From Delphinapterus leucas (Eukaryota; Chordata; Mammalia; Artiodactyla; Monodontidae), in NCBI RefSeq assembly GCF_002288925.2, contig NW_022098062.1:10257603-10321602 (forward strand): DNA of 64,000 nucleotides, in the 5' to 3' direction. Positions 1-11,094 of the stretch are shown piece after piece. The translations under genes and the position numbers were made by a program. Each line of letters starts with the position of its first letter. Within the stretch, counting starts at the first letter, position 1. Below the pieces are notes generated by a model that worked only from the letters and a program-made list of their open reading frames with translations, was not told the origin of the DNA and did not search any database.

Positions 1-424
1 ACAATGGTTTTACTAAGCAGTCTCAGGAAGAAAGGAGTAGGAACAGATTTAAAGTGAGGGAGGTCATGAGTTCATTTAGAGACATGTGAGCATGGGGTGG
101 GGGGCTGCAGATACAGGGCCTGGTTATAATCATGAGTGGATAAACTCACCCAGAGAGCATGTGCAGAACAAGACAAAAGGGCAAAGGACAGAGCCTGGGC
201 AGAGACTGATGTGTAGGGGATGGACGAGGAAAGAGGAGCTACTACAGATACGCCAGAGGTTGTGTAGAGGGGAGCCAGGCGAGAGTGGTATCCAGGGGCA
301 CAAAGGAGCAAATCCCCAGTGCTACTTATTGAGGGAAGTACAGAGCTCCAGAGGGCGAGAACCACAAGAAGAGGCATTGAAGGAGTTGGTGGGGGTGGCT
401 GAGAGACTTCTTTCATGGCCGGAG

Positions 425-640
425 GACTGGGTAGTTGCCATGAACCTGGGTTTAAATCCTGCCTCCACCACTTACCAGCCATGTCACACTGGGCAATTGA
501 TGAATTCACTGAGCCTCAGTTTCTTCACCTATAGGATGGGGATAATAACAAGATCTACTTCATAGGTTGTTGTTAGGATTAAATATGATAATATAAGTAA
601 AGCACTTAGAACATACAATAGATGTTCAATAAGTGTTAGC
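425..640 (+). mobile_element. MIR SINE, near full length
   Basis: The MIR landmarks run in order. A tRNA-like box B region (CTGGGTTTAAATCCTGCC) comes first, then the CACTTACCAGCC segment, then the core CCTCAGTTTCTTCACCTATAGG. The tail AAGCACTTAGAACATACAATAG ends in TTCAATAAGTGTTAGC. An old, inactive copy. Confidence 0.85.
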
Positions 641-1638
641 CAAAAATCCAGAAATTTGGAGGTTTGGTGAAAGGGGTAATAGGAGAATAGCTTTTTCATC
701 AAATTTCTTTTGGTGAGAGGATTTAAACATGGCTGAAGGCAGAGGGAAGGGGACAGTGAGGACGGAAAGGCTAAAGAGTAATCTGTAACAATAAAGGAAG
801 GTCCTAGATGAAACGGGGAGATAGAAGCAGGAAATTTAGCCCAGGCTATGACCGCTTCTCTTTTTCAGACAAACAGAAGGCTTCCTTGGAGGCCGCAGAC
901 AGGAGAGTGGCGCTGGTCCACACCTGGGGGGCTTTCTCTTATCAGTAGTGGTGTGTTTTTGCTGAGGCCACAGCTGGCTTGGGGTACTGAGAGAGGGAAA
1001 GGCCTGGAATGGGGCTGAGAAGAATGAAGTAGGGGTTGAAGACAAGAATTCCAAGAAGCACTGGGGGCACAGCTCAGGCTGGAAACCATACATTCATAAC
1101 GTGTTCTTGGAAGATGATTTGCTAAGGAGAAATAGAAGCTAGAGAGTTCTGCCGTTTTGGTTTTGATCACCCATCAGTGACACCATGTTCCCAGAAGAGG
1201 CTGCGTCTGTCTTCCCTGAAGCCCCCCAGGATGGCTGTTGACTCCATCTCACACTCCCCTCACTGCCTAGCCTGGGAGCAGTTGGTGGGCAGGACCCATC
1301 TCCTCCCATCTGTTCCCCCCCAGCATTTGCCACAGGGCCCAGCCCAGAGCAGAGGCTCCCAAGCACTTATGTAATTACTTTCCTTACAAAAAGGAAGGAT
1401 TCACCTGGATTCACATGGAGGCTAGAAGTGCTCATCTCCCATAGTTATAACCACAAGCTTAATACTCACTATTCAGCTCACTTCCAACATGTTAAATTTC
1501 TGCTCAACACCACGGGAAAGGACATCTCACATGCTCGCCCATTAAGAGTACAACCTCCCTTGTCATCTGAGGCAGCCGCTGGCATTTAAACAGCCTGGAA
1601 ACCCTACCTCCCCTGCAGAAACTTCAGGGCCCAATACA
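641..1638. other. Unique sequence, nothing recognised
   Basis: About 1 kb without a recognisable repeat or a credible exon. Frames of 85-101 codons at 836-1170 on the minus strand overlap one another in different phases, have low-complexity composition and lack plausible splice context, so I treat them as chance. Confidence 0.5.
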
Positions 1639-1890
1639 GAGCTAACATTTAACAAGGGCCTTCTATTTGCTAGCAACCTCCTTATGCACCCACCCCACAG
1701 ACAGATTGCATTTAGCCTGACAACAGCTCTGGTGTTGTTAACATTGTTGCCCTATTTTATCGATACAGAAACAAAGGCTCAGAGAGGTACAATCACTTGT
1801 CCAAAGTCACACACTGCTCAGTTGGCAGCCCTGAGATTAAATCATGGTTTGGCGTGGTTCCTGTGCACAGCCTCCTGCACCCGGCTGCCT
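1639..1890 (-). mobile_element. MIR SINE
   Basis: Reverse-complement MIR order. It opens with GCTAACATTTAACAAGG, passes through GATACAGAAACAAAGGCTCAGAGAGG, and continues with the CCAAAGTCACACACTGCTCAG segment and a decayed box B region. The 3' limit is approximate. Confidence 0.75.
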
Positions 1891-2065
1891 GCCCTCATGT
1901 AGCTCCCCTTCTGCAGGGATGCCCTTTGGCACTTCCTCCTGGTTTCTAACCTGGCTTCAGGACTTTGATCCTGCCTTGTCACACATCCTGATTTCAAGGT
2001 ACAAAGTAGAGATCCTCAGGCAAATCTGGGTTAATCTATTTCTTTCTTCTCATGATAAATCATGA

Positions 2066-3100
2066 CTTCTTTTTTTTATGGTGGTAAAATGCACATAACA
2101 AAATTTACTCTTTTAAACGTACAGTTTAGCATAAGTACATTCATATTGTTATGCAACCATCACTACCATTCATCTCCAGAACCTTCTCATCTTCCCAAAC
2201 TGAAACTCCATACTCTGTGAAATGCAACTCCCATTCCCCACTCCACCCCCCAGCTTCTGGCAACCGCCATTCTGCTTTCTGTCTCCCTGAACTTAAAGTA
2301 CTTCTTATAAGTGGAATCATACTGTATTTGTCTTTTTGTGACTGGCTTATCTCACTTAGCATAATGCCTTCAAGTTTCATCCATGTTGTAGCATGTGTCG
2401 GAATCTCCTCCTTCTTCGGGGACGAATAATATTCCATTGTGTGGATAGACCACGTCCTCTGTTGTTGGACATCTGGGCTGCTTCCACCTTTTGGCTATTG
2501 TGAATAATGTAGCTGTGAACACTGGCTGTACAAACATCTCTTTAGGACCCTGCTTTTAACTCTTTGGGGTATAGACCCCGAAGTGGAATTGCTGGATCAT
2601 ACAGTAATTCTACGTTTAACTTTTCTGAGGAACTGCCATACTGTTTCCATTTTACATTCCCACCAACAATGCACAAGGGTTCCTAGTTCCCTGCCTCCTC
2701 ACCAATACTTATTTTCTGTTTTGTTGATAGCAGCCGTACTAATGGGTGTGAGGTGGTATCGCGTGGTGGTTTTGATTTGCGTTTCCCTAATGATTAACAA
2801 TGTTGAGCACCTTTTTAAGCTTATTGGCCGTTTTTACATCTCCTCTGGAGAAATGTCTATTCGACTCTTTTTTTTTTTTTTTTGCGGTACGCGGGCCTCT
2901 CACTGTTGTGGCCTCTCCCGTTGCGGAGCACAGGCTCCGGACGCGCAGGTTCAGCGGCCATGGCTCACGGGCCCAGCCGCTCCGCGGCATGTGGGATCCT
3001 CCCGGACCGGGGCACGAACCCGCGTCCCCTGCACCGGCAGGCGGACTCTCAACCACTGCGCCACCAGGGAAGCCCTCGACTCATTTTTGAATCTGGCTGC
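2066..3100 (-). mobile_element. Old L1 LINE 3' portion, minus strand, split by a SINE
   Basis: Reading the plus strand gives the reverse complement of a mammalian L1 3' region. Landmarks are GTGGTAAAATGCACATAACA, TTCATCCATGTTGTAGCATG, GAATAATATTCCATTGTGTGG, GAAGTGGAATTGCTGGATCAT and GGTGTGAGGTGGTAT. The T run at about 2068 is the L1 A-tail in reverse. A CHR SINE interrupts it at 2868-3075, and L1-like sequence resumes for a few tens of bases afterwards. No intact ORF2 remains. Confidence 0.85.
2868..3075 (-). mobile_element. CHR-2-type SINE nested in L1
   Basis: On the minus strand this runs from GGGCTTCCCTGGTGGCGCAG (tRNA-Glu-like head with box A and box B) through CCGGTCCGGGAGGATCCC to an A-tail, seen here as the T run 2868-2883. 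The 7-bp direct repeat TCGACTC at 2861-2867 and 3076-3082 is the target site duplication. The insertion lies inside the older L1. Spurious frames such as the one containing GLSLLWPLPLRSTGSGRAG come from this repeat and recur at every copy. Confidence 0.93.
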
Positions 3101-4036
3101 TTTAAACCATGACCTGTAAAAAACCCTGACCCTCTGCCCTCTGTCTCTCCACACATATTCCCGGGACAGTTCACTGGCGGTGCTCTGAGGGAGCAAAAGG
3201 AATTCCTCTGTTCCACCCCATCTGACTAGGTTCGCCAAGCACAGGACACTTACGCACAACACCGCACTCTTTGCGGCTAAAGCACTGAAAAGGTCTGTCA
3301 GCATGTGAGTGTTACCCAGAAGAGGTAATTCATCACGTCACCATGACTCATTAACACTCTAGCTTAGATTCCTTAACCTGTGTAGCTACGTGGCCATCCA
3401 TCAAGGAAAGGGCCACTGGACAGGCAGCTCCTGACAGGTTGAAGGCAGGTCCTGGTGGAAATGAGTGGTGAAGAAAAGGAAAGGGAACCGGACAGAAAGT
3501 GTCTGAGCAAATAGGGCAGGTGTTAGCCAAGCTGGCGGGGCAGCAGACCTGTGGGGACAGCCCTCGTCTTGGTGAGCAGAGTGTGGAGGGATTGTTATAT
3601 AGGGAACGGGCAGGAACGAGGCTTTGTCTCAAATGGGAAGAGAAGGTGAGGATGGGCTTAAGGGACAAGACCTTTGGTCCCGGCGAGTGGATCGGAGCTT
3701 TTGTCTTCACCCCAGAGCACAGGTTTGGAAGATGCAGTGAAGGGGGAGCAGCCAGAAGCTCGAAGAGAGCCGGCGTGGGCAAATAGGATGTGGCAGCCAC
3801 AGGAGGGTACTGCTTGGACCTCCCTTTGGGAGAGAAGTGCTGTGAAGAGCCTCCAGCTGCTGCACCTTTGCACCCAGCGCAGCTTTCATGCCAAGACCAG
3901 GCTCTCTTCAGGCTACTGTCAACCAGCGAGGGAGCACAGCCCAGGTTCTAGAGCTGGGCCACCCCCAACCAACACAGGACTCCTGGCTGGAAGAAGGGAC
4001 CTTTGCTCTAAGGCTTCCCGCCTGTCTAGCTGAGGC
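3101..4036. other. Unique sequence, nothing recognised
   Basis: No repeat family recognised. A 149-codon minus-strand frame (3351-3800) and plus-strand frames in the same place have no recognisable domain and overlap in several phases, so I do not call them genes. Confidence 0.5.
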
Positions 4037-4249
4037 TTTTTTTTTTTTTTTTTTTTTGCGGTACGCGGGCCTCTCACTGCTGTGGCCTCTTCCGTTGCGG
4101 AGCACAGGCTCCGGACGCGCAGGCTCAGTAGTTGTGGCGCACGGGCTTAGTTGCTCAGTGGCATGTGGGATCCTCCCAGACCAGGGCTCAAACCCGTGTC
4201 CCCTGCATTAGCAGGCAGATTCTCAACCACTGCGCCACCAGGGAAGCCC
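4037..4249 (-). mobile_element. CHR-type SINE, more diverged copy
   Basis: Same family as the 2.9-kb copy, with a 21-base T run at the left. The middle differs (GTAGTTGTGGCGCACGGGCTT, TTGCTCAGTGGCATGTGG), which resembles the CHR-1 body, so this is an older or intermediate subfamily member. I could not identify a convincing target duplication. Confidence 0.9.
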
Positions 4250-4955
4250 TAATTTTATTTCTAAGTGAGAAAAAAACTAAGCGAGAAACAACCGGTGGTA
4301 GGGGACACACGCTCCGAGTGGTAACACCACGCTGGGTGGGACCGTCCCCTGGAGAACAAACAACCGCCAGAGACTAACAGGCTTTGATCACCTGCTTATG
4401 GTTGATTAAAAATCCCAATTAACACTTCGAAAAAGTAGTTCAATATTTGCCACTGAGCTCTGGGTAAGCTGCATCTGGCGGCAGGTGGGAGGCAAGGAGG
4501 AAGGGCCACCAGGGGCTGTGGAAAAGGCCCCCCTCTGCAAAACCAGTGGGGGTTTGGGAACGGCCCGCTTCTGCATCCTCCTTCCCGCTTCCAAATGGTT
4601 ATTCCCGCATGTTCAAACAAAAATGCCACCTTAGGTGCCCACCCCTGCCATTTGGGCACAGCGCTCTGCTGTCCTGCTCTGTCACCTACTCTGTTGCTTC
4701 AACTACTGGTTCAAGTCTACATCCCCCTACCCTCAGGCCTGGTGGTCTGGATGTCCTGGGGATGTCACCCCAACACCCAGCCTCCTAACTCCCAGGGTAT
4801 TCACCCCATGCCAACCATCTGGAAGGCAAATCCTGCATGGCACTGGGCAGGGTAAACAGACAATGCCTGGCAGCTGTGATTACTGCTCTGTTGTTCCTGT
4901 AGATGTCTCCCCCTCCTTCCGTCCACACCCTCCAGTTACATACTGCCAAGGCCTC
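4250..4955. other. Unique sequence, nothing recognised
   Basis: No repeat or gene signature is secure here. The stretch from about 4660 may already be decayed upstream L2, since the clear L2 begins just downstream, but the match is not good enough to call. Confidence 0.4.
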
Positions 4956-4959
4956 AGCC

Positions 4960-5590
4960 ACCTTATCTGGTCCCGGAGCCTGCTTCTCCAGTCCTCTGAC
5001 ACCTCACGCAGGCCCCTGCCACTTCTTTTCCAGTTTGCCTCTTTCCTGTCTGGATCCACAATCGACCCTTCTTGCGGCTGCCAGCATGCTCTTTCTAAAA
5101 TGCCAATAGGATCATCTCAGTTCCCTCACTTGAAATAATTCAATGGCCCCATTGTTTTGGTCAGTCATGGAAAACCTCTCCTGACCTGGGCTGGCCTCTG
5201 CCCTCCTTCTTAACCTAATCTCCCTCCATGCACTGGTCACTGGAGTCTCCTCCTAGAACATACCATCTTCCTGTGGGATGTTCCCTCTGCCAGAATTGCC
5301 CTTTCCCCTCTTCTTCAGCTAGCAAACACCGACTCTCCATAGCTTAAGCTTCACCTCCTCCAGGAAGCCTTCCCTGACTGCTTCTCCTCCAGTTTGATAT
5401 AGATCCTCCTCTGTGAGTCCACTGCATTTGCTTACCCTCCTCGCAGCAATTCCGATTCCACACCATCAGGGTTGATTTATTGTTTCTCGAAGCTTCCTTG
5501 AAAACAAGGACTATGTCTTACATCACATTTCCTAGCACATAAGTAGGTATCCAATATATGTTTGTTGCATGAATGCATGAACAAATATTT
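4960..5590 (+). mobile_element. L2 LINE 3' end
   Basis: Landmarks in L2 order are GCATGCTCTTTCTAAAATGCC, TTCCCTCACTTGAAATAATTC followed by AATGGCCCC, then CACCTCCTCCAGGAAGCCTTC. The 3' terminus is CCTAGCACATAAGTAGGTATC and TGTTTGTTGCATGAATGCATGA. A long, decayed copy; the left limit is approximate. Confidence 0.8.
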
Positions 5591-6635
5591 AATACAGCTT
5601 TATAAAAACTGTGCAATGATCAAGTTTTTGTGACTCAAACAGTATTTCCCGCTAAGCTTTGTTATAATGTCAGAGATGCTTTATATTCACTTCCAACTGT
5701 CGAGACGTCAACAGTGGCTCTAATTCTTTATGTGTCTTCCCCCAAAGCCTCTGTCAGGTATAACCCAAGCCCAGAATGACCCAGTGGAAGCTGATAGTTA
5801 AAGGATTCTTGTGGTTAAGCCTCAATGTAAAATAGGAGATTTTCTGGAACGCATATAACCACCTCCTAATTATCTACCTGGTAAATTTGAATTTGGAGGT
5901 TTCCTTAAATTAGCAGAGCAAACTTGCAGTTTCTCGGAAAATGTGATTGCATCTGTGGCTCACCCCATAAAGATGCAGATCAGGGGGCTAAGATCCGGTG
6001 CAGCAGCCGGTGGTGAGCGTGGAAAGGGTGGGGAAAGGAGCAGGGAGGCTGCAGAGAATTCCAGGGCTGCCCAACAACCCCATTATGCAAACCAGTGATT
6101 TTGAAGGCATGTTGCTCAGAGCTCAGGCCTCCAACTCTCAATTACCCCAGGGCTATTTCATCTCGACATTATCCAGGCTGCCTTCACCACCTACCTAACG
6201 CTCTAAGCCGGGAACTGGGAAGAGATTTCTTGTTCTCTGTCCCATGGGAATCCTTTTGTCTGTAATTCAGAGAGCGGCCTGTTCTACACTATGGTCCCTG
6301 CCTACCACCATCTCCCCTTCCCAGATGCTGACTTTATTTACTCACCACTTGTGGCAAATATTGACACTGAAACCAGCTCTGCTTCTGCGGTTGCTAGTTT
6401 TCTGGTCCCAGGAAACCTCAGTTCCCAAGTGACAAATGGATTTTAGGTCCATTAGCGATCCTATCACCAAAACACAAAATATAAATCTCTGTTCTACTCC
6501 TGACCTTTTCCAATACCTGGAAATCAAAGTTTCTTCTTCAGTCGTCAGCCTTACTCCATCTAGAATCTTCTCTCTCTAAAGGCAGCTGAGTGGAAGTGGA
6601 AGCAAACATGTTACCCCAGAAGATAGTGGTTGCCC
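5591..6635. other. Unique sequence with one candidate conserved block
   Basis: No repeat recognised. An AT-rich block at about 5790-5990 (with TCCTAATTATCTACCTGG, AAATTTGAATTTGG and GTGATTGCATCTG) looks like candidate conserved noncoding sequence by composition and motif content only. Confidence 0.35.
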
Positions 6636-6720
6636 TGAAGACAGGGACTTTTACTGGATTGTCTATCTCCAGACCCGGGCCTGGAACCTATACCTAGAGG
6701 CAGCCCAATAAATGATGGGA
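6636..6720 (+). mobile_element. L2 3'-terminal fragment
   Basis: ACAGGGACTTTTACTGGATTG, then GGGCCTGGAACCTATACC and AGCCCAATAAATGATGGG follow the order of the L2 3' terminus. Short and diverged. Confidence 0.5.
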
Positions 6721-6786
6721 GGAAGAAGAAAGGATGACGACAATGATGACATAAAAACAACAACTATTACCACTACCCCCGACCCC

Positions 6787-6942
6787 ACATTAATTGAGCG
6801 CGTGTTATGTGCCAGGTCCTGTGCTAAATTCTTCACTGGTATTACCTAGGTTAATTCTCACAAGAATTATTATGCCCATTTATAGATGAGAAAACTGAGG
6901 TTTAGGAGGTTAAATAATTTGTCTAGGATCACACAGGAGACT
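6787..6942 (-). mobile_element. MIR SINE
   Basis: ATTAATTGAGCGCGTGTTATG, GCCAGGTCCTGTGCTAAATTC and TATAGATGAGAAAACTGAGG, then AGGATCACACAGG. The copy ends just before a purine tract that extends its right flank. Confidence 0.8.
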
Positions 6943-6970
6943 TCAAAGTTTTTGCTCCTCACTCCTATGA

Positions 6971-7243
6971 AGAAAGGAGAAAGAGAGAGGAAGAGGGAGA
7001 AAAAAGAAAGGATAGAAAATGGAAGGAAGGGAGGAAGGAAGCGGGGAGGGAGGGAGGGGAAGAGAGAGAGAGGGAAGGAGGGAGGGAGGGAGGGAGGGAG
7101 GAAGGAAGGAAGGAAGGAAGGAAGGAAGGAGGGAGGGAGGGAGGGAGGGAAGGAGGGAGGGAGGGGAAGAGAGAGAGAGAGGGAGGGACGGAGAGAAGGA
7201 AGGAAGGAAGGAAGGAGGGAGGGACGCAGGGAGGGAGGGAAAA
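6971..7243 (+). repeat. Polypurine (GGAA)n/(GGGA)n tract
   Basis: About 270 bp almost free of pyrimidines on the plus strand, built from GGAA, GGGA and GA units. It generates artefactual frames of E/G/R/K (plus) and P/S/L/F (minus). An A17 run at 7294-7310 follows. Confidence 0.95.
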
Positions 7244-7293
7244 CAGGCTGACCTGAAGCAAACCAGGCAAGATGATAATAATGAAATTTAGTC

Positions 7294-7310
7294 AAAAAAA
7301 AAAAAAAAAA
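7294..7310 (+). repeat. Poly(A) run
   Basis: Seventeen consecutive A residues. No retroposed body is recognisable directly upstream, so I cannot assign it as a SINE or pseudogene tail. Confidence 0.9.
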
Positions 7311-7580
7311 GATAAAGACTTAATTATCATTCCTCAGGCTTATTCCCTGAAAACCTCAAAGCACCCTCACATCTGCTCCTTTTTCTGCCTATAGCCCAAC
7401 AAGGTGGGTCAGAGTATCTGCCAGTCTGTCTATTCCTTTCATTCTCCCTGGCCCCCGTCCCTACCTTCACCCCCTCCCATACCATACACACACTAAAAAA
7501 ATCTGTTTAGACTGATGGCAAAATTGACATCTGAAAAAATCTTACGGTTAAAACGCGGACATCCCCAGCCCAGACGTCGC

Positions 7581-7610
7581 GGGCCGGGCCGGGCCGGGCC
7601 GGGCCGGGCC
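7581..7610 (+). repeat. (GGGCC)6 pentanucleotide microsatellite
   Basis: Six perfect tandem GGGCC units, preceded by a CpG-containing stretch (ACGTCGC). G-runs of three every five bases can in principle form a G-quadruplex. It sits in non-repeat sequence, not in a SINE tail. Confidence 0.97.
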
Positions 7611-7764
7611 AGGCAGTTTGGCGGAGATGCCAGGAGCTGGAGGAGGGGCTGCGTTTCCGTACACTCTGCCTTCCTCCCAGTGACTGGGCTGGGAGTCCCA
7701 GTGATGAGAACATACGTTCTCTTGTTTCGCTCCAGCCAAAGGGAGAAGGTAGATGCCACGTACA

Positions 7765-7900
7765 CCCACACCCCAGGGACAATGCGAGTATTAATAACTG
7801 TTTTAATTGTATACGAGTCTCAGCATATCTCCCCATGGTGCCTCAAAAGCCATTTATTTTGGTACCTCATTGCGGGGATGGTACTATCCACCGGGGGCCC
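7765..7900. promoter_or_regulatory. Candidate conserved noncoding element
   Basis: Non-repeat, AT-leaning block with GAGTATTAATAACTGTTTTA, AAGCCATTTATTTTGG and GGTACCTCATTG. The call rests only on motif density and the lack of repeat decay; no alignment was available. Confidence 0.25.
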
Positions 7901-8109
7901 AGCCAGGCTGGTGGTGACTAACAGAGAGCTCTTCATTCAGGGGAACGTTGGAAAAGTGTTTCCATTTCCCCTTGTGCATTAGGTGGGTGGTGAAGGCAGT
8001 GAGCTAAGTACAGCACTGTCAAGGTCTGCCTGTGCGCCCCGGATGTGTGTGCGGTGTGTCAGCCCTCCGCACCCACGCCGGGGGAGGGGAGCCCGGGGGC
8101 TGGGGAGGG

Positions 8110-8290
8110 GTGGAGAATGCAGATAACCCCCTACAATGCATAACCTAAAAATAGTGTGCGTTTGCTTTTGACTGGCAATAAATGATTCCCCCCCCCCCAC
8201 AGCAGAATCATCTTTCTCATTTTCTTTTGCTTCGGCCGTTATTAAAATAAGTTTGCATTCTCAGAGAACACTCAGATGGCTACAGAAGCC
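8110..8290. promoter_or_regulatory. Candidate conserved noncoding element with C11 run
   Basis: Contains ATGCAGATAACCCCCTAC (GATA-type core AGATAA), CCTAAAAATAGTGTGC (MEF2-like CTAAAAATAG), GGCAATAAATGATT, and GCCGTTATTAAAATAAG. A run of eleven C (8188-8198) sits inside. Inferred from motif content only. Confidence 0.3.
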
Positions 8291-8867
8291 AGGTTAGTGC
8301 TGGGTGGCAGGTAAATCCAACCTGAGAGTCTAAATTTGTCTTGGACAATCTTAATCCAAAGGCAATTCACTCTAAGTAGGAATATTGTTTTCCTTTTAAG
8401 ATAATTTAAAAATGTTAAGTTTTGTTAGAAACTAGACACTTCCATTCTCGAGAGACATGGAAGAGAAAGATTTTCTTTCCCTGCTAAAAATTCCTCTTCT
8501 TCTCACCCCCACCATCTATCATGATTAACATATGTTCTATACAGAAGATACCCTCTGTGATAAACAAGGGACTTCTTCAAGGCTCTAAGTCATCATGGGA
8601 GCAGCCTGGAATTATCTCCAGTTAGGAGTGGAAAAATGGAGACTCAGCCAGGTGAGGGTCCGAATCACCTCAACCACATGTCTTGTCCATCCACTTGTCT
8701 CTAAGCAGAACCATAACTAAACGATCTCACACAGGTGGATGTCTTATTACTTCCACTCACCTCCTCCCAGAGTCTCAAAATGTTTTCTCTCTTTATTAGT
8801 GAAATTTGAAATTCTAAGTTCCCATGTGTTCAGTAGTGGGGGAGGTGGGAAGCAGGCTAGGGAGGGA

Positions 8868-8982
8868 AGCATGACCTTACACCGGTGCTTAACTTCTCTG
8901 AGGCTCAACTTTCTCATCTGTACAATGGGGTAGAATATATACCATGCAAGGTGATGCGCATGGTACCCTGCCTGGCACAGAA
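8868..8982 (+). mobile_element. MIR SINE fragment
   Basis: CATGACCTTACACCGGTGCTT and GAGGCTCAACTTTCTCATCTG, then TACAATGGGG and TACCCTGCCTGGCACAGAAG. The head and the extreme 3' end are missing. Confidence 0.75.
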
Positions 8983-9318
8983 GAGTTGTGCTTATGAGTG
9001 GGATTCACCCTCAACCTCTGTTAGTAAGGTAGGCAGAGCGACCTCAGAATGTACGCTCCTTCCGATGTCTCACAGGTCCTGATATAGTTGGAAACGTGAG
9101 GGTGTCTCGGCCCAGTGAGCATTATTTTGGGGAGACCACTAGGAATAAAGGGCCCTCAATCAACCACTGACTTCCCCATCTCCTCATATTGATCCAAACT
9201 TCCCCCGGCTGGCTATGGACACCAAAATCACCCCTCTCCAGCAGGCTCACCTTTTCTCTTCCAACTTACTGCTTAGCAGGGAGCAGTTTCTGCTAGTGGG
9301 AGGTCTTGCCTAGGTTTG

Positions 9319-9528
9319 TTTTTTTTTTTTTTTTTTGCGGTATGCGGGCCTCTCACTGTTGTGGCCTCTCCCGTTGCGGAGCACAGGCTCCGGACGCGCA
9401 GGCTCAGCGGCCATGGCTCACGGGCCCAGCCGCTCTGCGGCATGTGGGATCTTCCCGGACCGGGGCACGAACCCGTGTCCCCTGCATCGGCAGGCGGACT
9501 CTCAACCACTGCGCCACCTGGGAAGCCC
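9319..9528 (-). mobile_element. CHR-2-type SINE
   Basis: Head on the right (GGGAAGCCC read on plus), T run at 9319-9336. The flanks share TAGGTTT (9311-9317 and 9529-9535), a plausible 7-bp target duplication. The body is nearly identical to the copies at 2.9, 33.4 and 53.6 kb, so it is young. A (TTGG) run follows at 9544-9561. Confidence 0.93.
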
Positions 9529-9543
9529 TAGGTTTTAATTTTA

Positions 9544-9561
9544 TTGGTTGGTTGGTTGGTT
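9544..9561 (+). repeat. (TTGG)n short tandem repeat
   Basis: Four TTGG units directly 3' of a CHR SINE and its target duplication. Confidence 0.8.
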
Positions 9562-11094
9562 TCAAATCTGCCTCTTTTTCATACTGGGAGAAACTGAAGC
9601 TTATAAGCAGATAGAGATCAGAGTTCGGATCGCTCCTAACTCTCCCACGACTCAGTGCGGCCCTGTTCCCAGAGAGGGAAGCAATCAGAGCTCAGTGTTT
9701 AGATAGTCCAGCAGGACTAAGGGCTAGAAGGGAGAGGTATGAACGGGAAGACCCTCTGTACGACGAACCCTTTCATCACACGCGTTCTGGGCCAGACTGA
9801 CTTTTCCCGGTGAACTGCGAGCCAGGAGGGTGGCAGCCAACCACGAAGGCAGACGCATCTGTGCAAACACTTGTGTCTAAGCAAACTCCCCCATCTGCAC
9901 ACACACGTGTAGCGTGCACAGAGGCACGAGGCCTCGTGTCTAGCCCCGCTTCGGCCACTAGTGTCTTGGGGAGTCCCTTGACTCAGTTTTCCCAAACTCC
10001 CTCAATTGTAAATATCACCCGGGGCCCTTATTTAAAAGTGTGGATTCATGGAGTCTTCACAGAACTACTGACCTAGAATCAAATCCCATAGAATCTCGAG
10101 GGGTTCGTGAACAACAGGCTGACAGCCCTGGCTCTAGGCCTTTGTTCTCCCCTCTACAAAATGAAGAGGGAGATCAAAGCCTTCCGAAGCAACATCATGA
10201 GGCCAGTGTTCCAGCTCTGAAGCCACATGCCTCTGTGACCAACTCACATGTGAAAATATATCGTTGCAAATGGGCCCAGACTCATGTACACATGGGTGCA
10301 CCCATGCACGGGTGCAAACAGAATCTAGTTCTCTTCCTCCTCCAGCATGTAGTCTTGCTTGGCTTGGCTTCCGGTCGTGACTGGGGGTGTCTAGATTACC
10401 TATAAAGCCTGTACTTTGTGGGAGCCAATGCTCCAAGTCCCTGAAATGATTGACCCTCAGCTCAGCAGGTGCGTGGTAATAGGCAAGTGGATGCTTGTGA
10501 CGGAGGACACTCGTTAGGGGCAGTCACTTCGCTGCCCAGAATCAGCTGAAATTTCAGGTGATTAAATAAATACCACCTTTTGAAAGCTAGGAAAATGGTA
10601 GAGCCATTTTCCTGGCTCCTAGAGGAAAGAAGAGAGGAATGATGTGGATGATCAAGAAGTGAATGATCCTGGAGGTACTCTTGGCTATCTCTCCTCTCTG
10701 CTCCTCCAACCTGCCTCCCAAGCCAGTCTTCCAGTTGTCTTACCAAGCCAGCACATTTAGCCCACTCCTAGGCATGCCAAAATGCAGGCGGAGGAAGATT
10801 TCTGAGTTGCCTGAAGGCAGGTAGACCAGATGCTTCTAAAACAGTATCGTGACGCCATCTTTCCAGTCTTGGGGAGTGGGCTCTAGTACCCTCTCCAACC
10901 CTGAGCGGTTCAAGCAGAGACTGGGCTCCCCATGTAGACTCACCAAGAGGTGAAGACATAGACTGGATTAGGGAGATGGTGAATTTGAGAATCGTGAGCT
11001 GCACAGAACCACATCTCCAATATATCCTGCCTCCCTCTGTGCCCTACACTTCCTGATCCCATGAATAGGACAGCGTGACACCCAGTTTTCCACA
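9562..11094. other. Unique sequence, nothing secure
   Basis: Mostly non-repeat DNA. Short MIR-like phrases occur near 9950-10020 and 10125-10170 but are too decayed to call. A 121-codon frame at 10040-10405 has no recognisable domain. Confidence 0.45.

Noticed and set aside
2882..3112. Recurring frame containing GLSLLWPLPLRSTGSGRAG, seen again near 3.9, 9.3, 33.4 and 53.5 kb
   Set aside because: It is a translation of the CHR SINE body. It recurs at each plus-read copy and is not a gene family.
6870..7295. Frames of 90-141 codons rich in E/G/R or P/S/L
   Set aside because: They are translations of the polypurine tract on its two strands.
7550..7660. CpG island or promoter around the GGGCC repeat
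   Set aside because: The CpG cluster is under about 120 bp and most of the GC content comes from the microsatellite.
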